From positions 2,705,001 through 2,769,000 of the forward strand of contig NC_092680.1 of assembly GCF_964355755.1 (NCBI RefSeq): DNA of 64,000 bases, given 5' to 3'. The DNA comes from Antedon mediterranea. Taxonomy: Eukaryota; Echinodermata; Crinoidea; Comatulida; Antedonidae. Shown piece by piece: positions 47,973 through 60,400 of the stretch. Position 1 is the first letter of the stretch; the number at the start of each line of letters is the position of its first letter. The notes under the pieces are model-generated. The model was not told the DNA's origin. It worked only from the letters and a program-made list of their open reading frames with translations, and searched no databases. The position numbers were made by a program, and so were the translations under genes.

Positions 47973-50900
47973 CTATACTTGTTGTACAATCATAGATTTC
48001 TGTTCCGCCATGTCTGTCAGTCGCGTCACCTCTAATTGCCAATTCGGTATCTTCTTTGCCGTCATGTGACGACGTGCATGCTTCGTCAGGTGGTCGCTAC
48101 GCATGAATCGACGGGAACAGATCGGGCATTCAAATTTCTTCTCACCGGTGTGAGTTCGTCTGTGCCGAGATAATTCGTCTGATCTGGCAAATCGTTTATC
48201 ACAGGCTTCCCATGTACATTCAAATGGCTTCTCACCTGCAAGAAAATAATGATTACACTTGATGATGTCATATCACTACCAGATTTCGTCATATCACTAA
48301 CATATTTGGTCATATCACTAACATATTTGGTCATATCACTACCATATTTGTGCACATCATACTTTGTTTTGTCAAACTAGTTTCATAGTGTGGACAGAGC
48401 TAAATACATCTTCCTTCAATCAAAGGAGGAGGACTATGGGGGCCGCTAATGAATAAATCGTTACATGTATGAGAATAATAGTGAAAAAGTATAAAGATAC
48501 ATTTTTTTTAAATGAAGAAGAATGATAATTAAAATGCATAAATAAATTGAACACATAAACCTACCTGTATGTGTCCTGATATGCGCCTTGAGATGTGAGC
48601 TTTTGAAATATGTTTTCCCGCATCCGTCATAACTGCAAATATGATTTCTGCGACGCAACGTCTCCGCTCCCGTTGACGGTGAGATAGGTCTTGTTGTTGT
48701 CGGGTTGTTGACTGAAGGGGCGGGCGCCAAAGGACACATTTTAGGTGGACCCGAGTCCGATTTTGGGTTGTTCATAACAAACACAACGTTTGAAGGCAAA
48801 ATAAAGTTCCCAGGCAAGAGAATAGCTTTCATTGTGGGTAGTATTGCCCGGTTCACTGTTGTCCCATCATTAGTGGTAACGTTAACGGTGTGCATCGTGC
48901 TTGTTCTGGCCGCGGTACGGCAACCCACTGTGGTAGATGCAACAGTAGTAACAGGTGCTCTGTTTTCACTATTGTGTCCATTATTTTCTGAAGAGACAGT
49001 CTTTTCTGTTGAATGATGCGCTGGAACTGCTGTTATCACTGGTACATGATTGTTGAGAGGTAAAGTAGAACTACCAACATTACTTGAAACAGGTTTGTCA
49101 ACTACCTTGCTAGATATTGGACTGTTTGGAGGTGATGCAACAGATGCTACACTGAGTGGTTGTGGGCATGACGGCACATGTGTGACCAGCGCACTCTGAG
49201 ACACTGAACTGGACATAAGGCTTGGAGTGGCTTTTACGAGATTGCAGTCGTTGTTGATAAAAGTTGACATGACGTTTGTTGATGTGAAGACGGCCTTATT
49301 GCTGGGCAGATTTCGAAATGACAGCGATGAGAAACTCGGCAAATTTGACTTTGGTGGTGGCGTCAATGGCGGTGTTTCTAGACCCTGATTAAAAACAATT
49401 ATTTGGTTATAAAGCTATTTTTTACTTACGTAATAGTAAAACATACAAATTCATCATTATATATCTTATCATTTATAAATGTGCCAACCATTATTCTATA
49501 ATTTGTAAACTAAAATAAGAAATTCTTCTTGGAGGATTTATTTTTACACTTGTCAAATAAACTTCATTTTTATACAATCACATGACCATCATTTTTCTTT
49601 TCTTTTACTGTGTAAAATCTTGGACACATGCCTACTGTACATATCATTTTCATTAAACAATAAATGCTTTCAACATGAAAAAAAGAGACTGTTAATCTAG
49701 TTTACCTGTGACGTTGATGTTTTCTGCCTGTTTTGCTGACAATCTTGGCAAGAATCTTCTGACGGCAAACTCTCTGGAGAGGCTGGATAATTCATCGAAT
49801 AATCCGGTTTCTGTTGTTTTTCCATTTTGTTGAAAGACAAAAGTGTCTCTACAGCTGACCGTTCTATCTTTGACCGTTTAGCGGGAGATTCTGCCTTGCT
49901 GCACTCTTCCAAATTAATACTACCGCAGCAATCACTATCCTGTTTACAAAATTAAATGAGAAAAACATTTATAGTCTAACTAAAAATATATAATACTATA
50001 TTGAAACTTTTAAAGTACTATTTTTAATGGTACTGTAGAATAGAATTACCATCATAGCATTAAATTCAAGCACTGTATAATTTAATAACTGTTCATGAAG
50101 CCTCGTCACTATTTTATAAACAATTCTCTTTCTCTTTTTAAATGTAGTGAATTAAAAAAAATTACCTCAGATTTATTAATAGAATTGGAATTACCACTTT
50201 TTTTTACAATAGTAGTATTTATATAATCTTGTATTGTAAATATTTTCTAAAAATAGTTACCTATAGTTACCTATATACATAAAATATGTACTGATATGAA
50301 TTTCTCTAATAATTGTTCAAATTTACAACAAATTACAATATAACTTTGTCACAGTCACACAGTATTAATATAATTTATTTATATTGAATCATGGATAAGC
50401 CATATGTACTATAGAAATTATTGCATTACTGTGTACTTTGTATGCTTATGATCACACCTTCACTGAATGGTTACAGACAAGCTTCCGATTTGTCAATTGT
50501 TCAACCAATCAGAACACAGGATTACTCACACCTTCAGCAGAATGCTTGTTATTATTGTCAACAAAGGGCATGCCTCTCTCTCATCCTTGTCATTATTCAT
50601 AAGGTCGCAATGAGGTCAATGGCATTGAATTGTTGTTAAGAGCATGAATTGACTGCATGATATTATCAAATATAATGATGATGACATCATTCTTTCTAAT
50701 ATTGATTATGCAATAACTAGGCTAGGCAGTAAAATTTCTTATAAATTAATATCGAATATTTGGTTAAGAAGATCTTTGTTAAAAATAATAACATTTTGTT
50801 AATTTTATATTAACGTTTAAGATCTGTTAAAAATTAAATTTATGCTTTAGGTTTAGTTTTACACCTCTTATTTTTGTTGCACTTTAAAATTTATTTATAC

Positions 50901-51895
50901 TAGTGTGGCATGGACAGTACTGTACATGATGGCACCACCAAAGCAAAAGCTACGCGGCGGAAAATAGATAACTTGAATAAAAGCCATAAGGTTTAGAGCA
51001 AATAGCATGCACATGCCCGTGGTGGGAAGGATTTGGGAGAAAACATCAAGATGATGCCTACATGATCTTTTGTTTGTACATACAAGGGATGAAGGAGGCA
51101 TGATTACAACTGATAAGCTGTCAGAGTTAGCCAAGGACCGTTGTGGCTGGAGAAAGCTTGTAGTCGCCTGCTCCGCAGCCGACTGATGATGATGACAACA
51201 CATCATGACATTTGCTCCTAGACCCTTCCTATCAAGCATTGTGCAATGACATTTCTTGAGATATCAAGCTATTTGCGATATCTTATTACACATTTTTTAA
51301 GTAAATGAAAGATAATTAAATTATAATTACTTACTAAAATTAATATTTTGTTTAATAATTGTTTACAAAATAAAATATTTGAACTTAAAAGAAGATACTA
51401 GGCCCAATAAAATGTAGTTTACTCCCCCCACCAACCAGGTGGATGAATTATGTTCTTACCTGCCTGGCCTAGGCTAGTACTACTAGTACTAGGCCTAGGT
51501 AGGTAGGCCTACTAGGCCTCTAGCTAGGCTAGGCTAGTTAGGCCTAGTATTAGCCTGGCCCTAGCCTAGGCCTAGGCTAGTAGTAGTAGTGGGAGTAGGC
51601 CTAGTAGGCTAGCCTTTAGTACTACTAGGTCTAGGCCCAGCTAGGCTAATATGACCAGGCAGGGGCCTAGCCTACTAGACTAGACTACTTACTAGCCTAG
51701 GCTAGACTACTTACTAGCCTAGTAGGCTAGCCTACTTACTAGCCTAGTAGGCTAGCCTACCTGTCCTAGGCCTAGCCCTAGAGGGTAGGCTAGGCCTAGC
51801 CTAACCTAGCTAGAATGCAATTAACTTACATCAATAAACAGTCTTCCTGAGGGTGAAGCTGGAGGTGAAAAATAGGTACAAACTGGTGAAGCCAT
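47973..51895 (-). CDS. KLF10/11: Krueppel-like factor 10/11-type (TIEG) transcription factor
   Basis: Four coding exons in transcript order: 51895-51830, 49939-49706, 49384-48565, 48235-47973; 460 residues (human KLF10 about 480, KLF11 about 512). Near the N-terminus, [10 protein letters not shown] (49-58) matches the Sin3-interaction helix of TIEG proteins. [10 protein letters not shown] segment follows (about 105-113), then a long Ser/Thr/Pro/Val-rich region. Three C2H2 fingers lie at 350-372, 380-402 and 410-430, with KLF spacing and linkers TGEKPF and TGEKKF; finger 2 has RSDELSRH and finger 3 RSDHLTKH, which set GC/CACC-box preference. KLF10/11 are nuclear, TGF-beta-responsive factors that mostly repress through Sin3. 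The ATG at 51895 opens [15 protein letters not shown] and joins in phase. ODC lies upstream on the same strand. Intron 1 holds a large CTAG-rich tract. Confidence 0.92.
48257..48402. mobile_element. MITE-like element, family A, copy 13 (left end lost)
   Basis: In KLF intron 3. Four interior 21-bp units (CATATCACTAACATATTTGGT type) and right end TTTCATAGTGTGGACAGAGC. Confidence 0.75.
51440..51810. repeat. AGGCCTA/CTAG-rich tract in KLF intron 1
   Basis: The densest tract of this kind in the window. It includes a direct repeat near 51685-51755 built from CTAGACTACTTACTAGCCTA and variants. It begins about 20 bases downstream of the exon 1 donor region in transcript direction. Confidence 0.7.
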
Positions 51896-54411
51896 TGTAT
51901 GGCTCTGGAAACAACATAAAACGTTACTTGATATACACACTGGCCAGATCCTGCTACTTCTAAGTTCTATTATTACGACGTGCAGCAAACATATGATTAC
52001 TTGTTTCGGAAACGATAACCATCACGTTGGGCGTGAAAATGTCTCTGCCATTTCAAAACAAAAACATAAGCAGATGTAGGCGGGTCAAGGGGTCTAACCA
52101 ATCGGAGTAACCCATTATGGGGGCTTGCCCAATCAGCGACAAGCAGGCATTGAGATCATGCCTAGCATGCATGTTGCTGGGATGAATTGTGCATGATCTG
52201 GTAGTAAAGTGTCGTACTTAAAAAGCCACACACTGGCGTTTGATGTTTGCGCGCCACTCTTGTATGGATCAAAGTTTACGTCAGTTAAATCCCATGACTT
52301 CCCATTAACAAAAATTACCTTCCTTTTTGTGTTTAGGCTTAGATCCATTGCCTTGTGGAAATATCAATCACTTTATTTTGTCCTCAACAGGAAACTATTT
52401 TTAGTATATTTTATAGTATACAAATATTATTATTATATATACATTACAATATTTAACACTATATATAAAACACTTTACTTTAAAATATGAAAGTCACAAA
52501 TTAGTAACTATAATTTAGATTTAGGTTCATGTTAAAAATATTAGCCCTGCGCATCATACCTCCTTTTTTTTCAATAAAAACTGAAATTGATAAAGTACGG
52601 TATATAGTTGTTTTATATTTTTGTATTATACGAAAAGAAGCCCATATTTTTTTAGTACTATTAAGTGGGCTTTTTTGTGAGATTGGATACTTTTCGAGAC
52701 TACTTTTGCAAACTAAATGACTGCTGTAAATTTTGTGAACTGCTAGCTACTAGAATAATAGAATTTTTGGGACATTACCTGCCATTTATGCATTTGAGAA
52801 GCCCATATTATCTTGAAAAGAAGTGGGCTTCATTTCGAGATTAATTTTGTCGACTAAAAGAGGGGAGATTTTTTTCGAAAACAAGCCCAGGGGACTTTCT
52901 TTTCCAGGTTTTACTAACGTCTTTGTTTTACATTGTTTGTTGTTAAATGAATTGAAAAATACATCACTCCTTTGGCTTCAGTATCCAGGGTGATCCATGA
53001 TTTTGGATTTTTGGGGACAGGGGTAGGCAGTATATAGTGAGATATTTCCCTCTCATATACCAAGTATTGTATCGTTTTATGTACAAGAAGTGCTTTAAAA
53101 ATGACTGCATGAAGCCGTTTAAGCTGTACAGTACAACTTTATTTAACATACATTAAGCCAACATATTTTCATTAACATTCAGCGAACGGTACACCGTGAT
53201 TGGTCACTTTGGTGTCCCTGTATGCAACACATGATACAGTTTTGCTGGTTTATTGGCAAATATCACTAATTATTGAGAAAAACATTTTATAATAATGATC
53301 GACGATGATAGTAAACATACTCTACAGTAATAACATTATTTACTAGTTGTGCTATCAACAATGCATTGGTAACGTGCACTTTAAGAAATTCTTCAACAAT
53401 TCAACTAGAGTCCAGTGCTTTTAAAAGAGGCTAATAGTAAAACAATTATTCATTTGGTTCTTGGGCAGTGACTCAAAATTTCAGCAAATGTTTAAATCAA
53501 ATGCAATACGGTTTACATTAATGTTTTCATTTTAGGGCCGTACCAACAAACAAAGTGGTGCGTTGCAGGTGAGATCTAGGAACCTGGTACCCCCTGTAAT
53601 ATATAATTTTATCGTACTGTACTATATACTGTATAATTAAAAATGTATTCGATTTGTAATGTTAGATTTCTCAGTGGTAAAGAGTAATGTGTATATAAAG
53701 TATAGGTGGACCTCTTTGATGTGTGGCTACAGCCCTGCAATGCTTAAAATAGACATTGTTTTCATATCCATCACGGTTTTAAGTTTGATGCAATTTTATT
53801 CACTCGGAGTAATAGTAATTGACAATGACATGCTAATTTATAATCGGAATTCAATCCAACTTGCTGTATAGTGCTAAAATAATAAAAGACAAAACTAAAC
53901 AACCGCCTATATAATTGTTACTATACCTTAAATACTTTTGAACTACCTAATATGTATTATACATTAATTGTATCAGCTGCAGTATAACATATATATGCAG
54001 ACCCAGGTATAAGTTAATAATCATACACAGTATAGACTAGTGTTAAAGTGGTTTTAATTTTTGTAAAATATATTAAAGATCCCAAATACATAGATTAACT
54101 ATACTATATACCACAGTATAATACCAAGTCTGTTCAAATTCATTAATGTTTTTAACATTTCGGAAGTTTAAAGTGTTTGGTAAAATCACTGCAACGATTG
54201 AAAAAAGAAATAATACTATCAAATAAGATTTCAAAAATATTAACTATTCCAAGGATGAATTTGTAAATTCGTCGGTGGAATGCTACATCATAAATACCTA
54301 GCTCTTGGATTCGAATAAACTCAAAACCACACTCATATATAATTATACTTTGTACAAGAAAAAAAACCCCAAAAATTAAGAATAGACTATGTTATTGTTG
54401 ATAATCAGCTA
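51896..54411. other. KLF 5' region and ODC 3' flank
   Basis: Holds the KLF promoter motifs (52078-52133), a small unrecognised minus-strand ORF (52133-52348), two similar GAAGCCCAT...GTGGGCTTC stem-loops (about 52636-52675 and 52798-52832), AT-rich sequence and the ODC 3' UTR. A TTTATT (minus AATAAA) near 53796 could end ODC. No further gene was assignable. Confidence 0.5.
52078..52133 (-). promoter_or_regulatory. Candidate KLF promoter: two CCAAT boxes, near-CArG and GC-type motifs
   Basis: CCAAT at 52098-52102 and 52129-52133 (plus orientation, 31 bp apart), a one-mismatch serum-response CArG-like CCCATTATGG at 52111, and AGGCGGGTC at 52079. They lie about 185-240 bases upstream of the KLF ATG. 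KLF10 is an immediate-early type gene in vertebrates, so an SRF-like site would make sense; this is inference. Confidence 0.35.
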
Positions 54412-57400
54412 TTAGGCCCTAATATGATTAGTAGGCGATTGGCATAAAAGGCGTTCATCCTCAAAAGCAAAGCTGATGCCGCCTTCGTCGCCGTCCGCTG
54501 TGAGGCGTTTGTGGTACTTGATGGCTTGTTTCTTGGCAAATTCCTTGTTTTCTTGTTGTAACATCTCCTGCATTGATGATCTGTTGTAGAAAACAATGCC
54601 ACAATTAACTTCGTTTGTAATTTTTATTGCTCTCCAAAACAAAGCAGACAAAAAAAATCAATGTGGTTCCCAATAGAGTCCCACACAACCAAGTTCCACC
54701 CATGACAAGACATTGTATGTAAAGTGTGGACAAAAAATAAAAAGGGCACTATTAAAAACTATTGTAAACAATGGGTATTTCAGGCAATTTCTGTGTTACA
54801 TACCAATGTGCATAATTGGGATATTTTGGTAAACCAAAACAATTTTGAGAAATTGCATCTTTAGCGGTCAATCGAAATATCAATTATTGGTAAGTCTGAA
54901 TATATTGCCATGTTGTTTTCATGAGAACCAAGAAGTTGTGCTAGTATGCCGGTATTTGGGCAATAGTGTTAACATAAATTACACATTCTCAATACCAGAC
55001 ATATTTGGCCAGCCTAAAGGTGTCCGGTATTAGGGGAGTTGACCAATGTTTCTGGGTTATTTAAGCATTTTGAAACATCTTATGGTAGTGATGTGCCAAA
55101 ATACGGTAGTGATATGACATCATGTCATATATGGGCACATAACATTTGTTTTGTCACATAAAGTTTGATAGTGTAGACAGAGCTTTATAGCTATATACAG
55201 AAAAAGTGTACACATAATTTGTAGGCCTGCTTTAGTTCACTTCCCTGTGGTAACGTATGGGTCGTGAGTGGAATCAGGCCAGGTTACTCTTCCCTCTTGT
55301 ATTGCAGACTGGTAAACATATCTACCAGCCTGCCTTTGTGGAGAGGGTGAAAGAATAAATGGTGCATGAACTTTGACATGTCGCTTACCTCAACTTATTT
55401 GGGAGCACATAATACAACACAGGTCGCTTGAAACCATTGAACTCCGACCCTGCACACACAGTGTAAGCTCCCATATCTAAAATAAATAAATAACAAAACA
55501 TGACGCTCAATCATAACTGTATATTGTGGGTGCAAAGATCTTGTATATATATATAAACAGTGTTACATAATTTGCATTTTTGTAGGCCTGCTTTAGTTCA
55601 CTTCCCTGTGGTAACGTATGGGTCGTGAGTGGAATCAGGCCAGGTTACTCTTCCCTCTTGTATTGCAGACCGGTAAACATATCTACCAGCCTGCCTTTGT
55701 GGAGAGGGTGAAAGTAAAATGTACTGTAAATATTCTTACCTTTGAATATAATCCATTCGCCAACCTGAAGCTCAGCCATGGTTGTGTGTTCGATGATTCT
55801 GTCCAGGCCATCACAAGACGGACCCCAGATGCTAGTGAAGTATTCCAGCTCATCAGTATGATCCTAAAATAAATTATGAAATAATCCTAAACTCAAGAAA
55901 AATGACCCGAGTGCAGTCAAGAACTGTGGTAAAAAGTCTTAAACACTACCTAAATATCAATCCAATATAACATTATTAAGGAATATCAAATACATTAAAA
56001 GATGGTTAAAGCTCTGTCTACGCTATCAAAAAATGTAATGTGCCCATATGGACATGATGTCATATCACTACCATATTTGGGCATACAACTCCCATATTTG
56101 GGTACATCATCAATTTTCATTTAAGAATTGGGTCACCCCACTGAAACGGTTGCATGAACTTTCCAGTCTGCCATTAAGTTTCAGATAGACACTCCAAACC
56201 ACTCGGCGAATGCTTATTGCATAAATATTTACACTCCAACTATAAATGTATTATCATTAGTAAGCAATTGAATTAATAAAACAATATGGTTGTGTATTTT
56301 TTTTTATATATTGCAACTTAATCTATCCAATCCTAACAGATTGGCTAAATTTCTATCTTGCCATTTTATAGTGCCACGTTATATTTTGTGGTTCTATTGC
56401 AAAAATCATGTTCAGAATTTGGCGAGGGGCTGGTGACTGGGGCATTCAAAAACCAATTTGTAATGTGTTCCATCTACAATCTGTTCTACATCTAAAATGA
56501 AACGCATTAGCCCATTCTTCTTAGTTTAAATGTATGTGTATTGTTTCTGGGGTCTTTCTCGAGACCAGAAACTTGTTTTCTTCTATGTTTACATTTATGT
56601 ACACACCTATAATTATATGTGACCCGATCTGGCAAAACCCTCTCTTTGTCGGCAATTCAAAATTCACGTAATCAGTCAAAATACGTCCAAATCGACTACC
56701 CTGGCAGATTACATGTTTTTGCATTTTCGAAATATTTCACTATCTAAGAATACGTCTACCTGATTTAAACTCCCGAAATTTAACTAAAATTATGAAAAAA
56801 GAGAGTTTTAAAAACATGTATTTTCCTCAAGCCTAACAATTTATTCACGATCTACGCTAAAATTTTGCGTAAATTCAGTTGAAAGTTGCCGAGTTTTACG
56901 ACATTTTGATCGCCAGTTCGCTGCACAATGTTGAAAGGTCACACATCAAAATAAAGCTCATCCATTTGACATTCCAAATATGGAAGTTTTAGGGCGGAGT
57001 TTAAAGAAGGAACCAATGAAAACTTTGATTTACTATGACATCATTTCAGAAAATTCGGTTCTTCGAAGTTTCTGGAACAGCGAACTGCGTGTGTTGCTAT
57101 GGCGCATCATCGCAATAACAAACGTTATTGGTCAACGCGCTAGATGTTATACGCTCTACGCGCGGAAATAAAAAGTTGTTTACATTTTTGTGAGGTTATT
57201 TTTATTGTACACACAGCATGTCGTAAATTGGAATAAAAACGATTTTAATATTCAAAGTAAAGTGTTCTGCAATAGCTGTAGTGTGTATTTGTTTATTCCA
57301 TAGTAAAATAGACAAGTCAAAAACAATTCACGTCATAAATTCAATTGTATTTTCTATATTTTTTTGGGCTAGTAGGCCTAATTTTATTATGTTGTAGGCC

Positions 57401-60400
57401 TACTACTACTGGGCCTAGCTTTATATTATTGTCAATAGTTTTATTTATACATTTTATATATCCAATCGGCTCTTAATCATTTATTTAATTTATTGTCCAT
57501 TCCTTTCATATTAAATGTTTTTTTAAATCATTGGATTCAAGCCCAAACATCACAGCGAATCTTCCACGTTATAAAAAAAAACAAATGTAATCGTCAATAC
57601 AGTGTAATGTTAGCTTGCAATTAGCTGTGACTCTGCAAGGCGCCTAACTTGTCTAGACTAACGCTAGCCCCCGTGTCGATGCACCGCTGCCATACACGGC
57701 CTGATGAACACCCATCATCAGTAGGTCTTAATACAGGCGATGACGGCGAAAATCTGAATAGGCGCGCCTAGGCCTAGGCCTGCTTGGTTTTTTGCCGTTG
57801 ATATCGTAAACACTTCCGAAACCAGTTAACATTAGCTTGGTAGTTATAATGCTGCTTTTCAATAGTGCAAAATAGTTAATTCGAGTGACTAAATAGGTTA
57901 AAACGGCGTCTGAAATCAGTCAAATTGACCATAGTGTCCACGCTGCTGCTATATCGCACACACTTCCTGGTATGACGTCATTGTGCCTTAGACCAAAATA
58001 GCGCGTTGCTACGGAGTGAGTTTTCAGCGCGTATCAAAAAGAATTTCATTGCAAACTTCAAACGCGATTTTCTCGTAAACTAATTGAATGATTTGTAAGT
58101 TTTTAAAATATAATAACTTTTTAAATATTTACTCAATTTTTATGAAATAAACACCATTGCAAAGCTTATGATTCAAATAATCCAAATATATAAAAAAATA
58201 CAAAATGAATATTTCCGACAAAAGTAGGGTTTTGCCAGATCGGGTCACATATTATACTGTATAATGCTATTGTGGAATAAATAAATGTTTTTTGAACTTG
58301 AACTTGAACTGCTTTAAAAACTCGTAAATATTCATTTCTTTCTACACTTACAGTTAAAGTGATTGGTTCAACAACTGCGTGATCGTAGAGTAGACAGTTG
58401 AAAGATCCGTATACCCCGTCGTTCACATAGTACATGTAAGCAGGTTCCTCGCATTTGTTTGGCGCAACAGTGTTGGAAACAAGGTCTGGAAAAGAGCAAT
58501 AACACAATGATTATTATTTATTCGACATGTACATATGAGAGGGTTCATTCGATGTTCATTTCAAGGTGGTAACCCTGTTCACAAGCTTGACTAACATTAT
58601 CATAAAAATCTGGAATCATACAAGATTCAAACCCAAGTGTCTGGGATCAGTAGGAGAGTTCTAAGCAAGATATAATTTGGCTTTGTTTGGCTCAGCTAGA
58701 TATTGAGTACATTTGTGACTTTATCATCAATCATATCAGATAGGGCAAGTCAAATATCTCATCATTGCACAAACTAGGGTATAGTAACATGCAGGCATAA
58801 CTAAAGTTTTAGATCTGGATTTATATATGTATTATTCATTATCTAATGTACTTAAGCTCTGTCTGCACTATCAAACTGGATGTGACAATATATGGACATG
58901 ATGATGTCATCAGGACCACACTTTTTTTGTCAAACTAGTTTGTTAGTGTATATATAGCTTTAGATTCTGCTAAGAATGGGATAAATTAAAATTATTTTGT
59001 GTGGGATTTCGACTCTTTAATTGTTGCATAATCTTAATGAGCCTAGTCTTAAATAGTCAAAAAAAAAAAAAAAATGACTGATTATCTAAAATGTCATACC
59101 TTTTGATTCAGGCACTTCAAATGTTTTGATGTCACGGGAAACAATACGCTTAGCAGTGACGTTCACAGCGAGAGTGAAGGCAGATGCCACAAAGTAACGA
59201 CCAGGCTCAGCGATCACACGGACGCCACAGTCGTTAGGGAAATACTCGCCCAAGGCACAGTTGATTACGTCTGCAAACTGAATTAAATTATTCCATTATA
59301 GTTTTCATTTTCAAAACTTTTTATTTATATGGGGATAATTTAGAATTATTCAGAATAATAAGAAACAGAGCTATTGCCTCCTAAACACAACAAAAACTTG
59401 CACTATTTAAGCTGGCCACATTTTAATACATGTTTCACCATACACCTATTTTATAATGTATTTTTTAGACCAATTTATGTTGACGATCACAGATAATATT
59501 TATAGTCGGCATGCATTGTGTATCATTCCTTTAAATAAAAAACCTGCTGTACCTCTTCAAAAGCTATCGGAGCACTTGCTTGACCTGGAAATCCGCCGCC
59601 AATGTCTAGCAAATCCATGTGATAACCCATGTAATCAGCGATATCAAATATTTCACGAGCTGATGCAATTGCTTTTGTGTAAGCACTAGAATCGCGACAG
59701 CCACTGCCAACGTGAAAGCTGAAATAAAAACGGGAAATTAATACAATGGTTTATCTACACAGACAAAATGAAACGAAAATTGGAAATGAAACAATCGGAC
59801 CTATCCTGTATTATCGCTGGCCTAATTTTGAATACACAACATTTTGCTTCATGGTGCCACAGCTGATATTCCCATAAGCAGCAAACATCACATAATGTCT
59901 TAACTAAAATTGTCATCAATTTCAAGGCTAAAATAGAACCGTAACACCAATCATTTTAACAGCTTACTAATTATCTAGTTTGTTTGGCTCAGATAAATTA
60001 TGAGTACATTTGTGACTTTATCTTCAATTAAATCAGATAGGGCAAGTCAAATATATCATCACAGCTCAAACGCCAAAGAAAGAATTTTTAAATGTTTAAA
60101 ATAAATGCTGAATTTAAATATAATATTCAAATTAGAATTGTTAATTTTATATATACAATTATAATAAATAATTTTATTTTTCAGTCAAATAAATATTTTT
60201 ATATAACTGAATATGGAAAAAAACAAAAATATTTTACCTAACGCCAATAACATTGAGATCAAGCTGCATGGCAACCTGTAGTAGATAGCGAGCATGCTTA
60301 GGGTGGCAGCCATATTTTAGGCCTAGCTGGCATTGAGCTGTAGTGTCGTCAGTTAAAATGCGAAGCACTAATCTGCAAGATAAAACACACATGTCAGCAT

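Noticed and set aside
48705-49016. 103-codon plus-strand ORF
   Set aside because: Antisense of KLF exon 3, whose frame is supported by splicing and zinc fingers.
50895-51239. 114-codon minus-strand ORF in KLF intron 1
   Set aside because: No recognisable domain and no splice sites that keep the KLF frame; an alternative first exon cannot be excluded.
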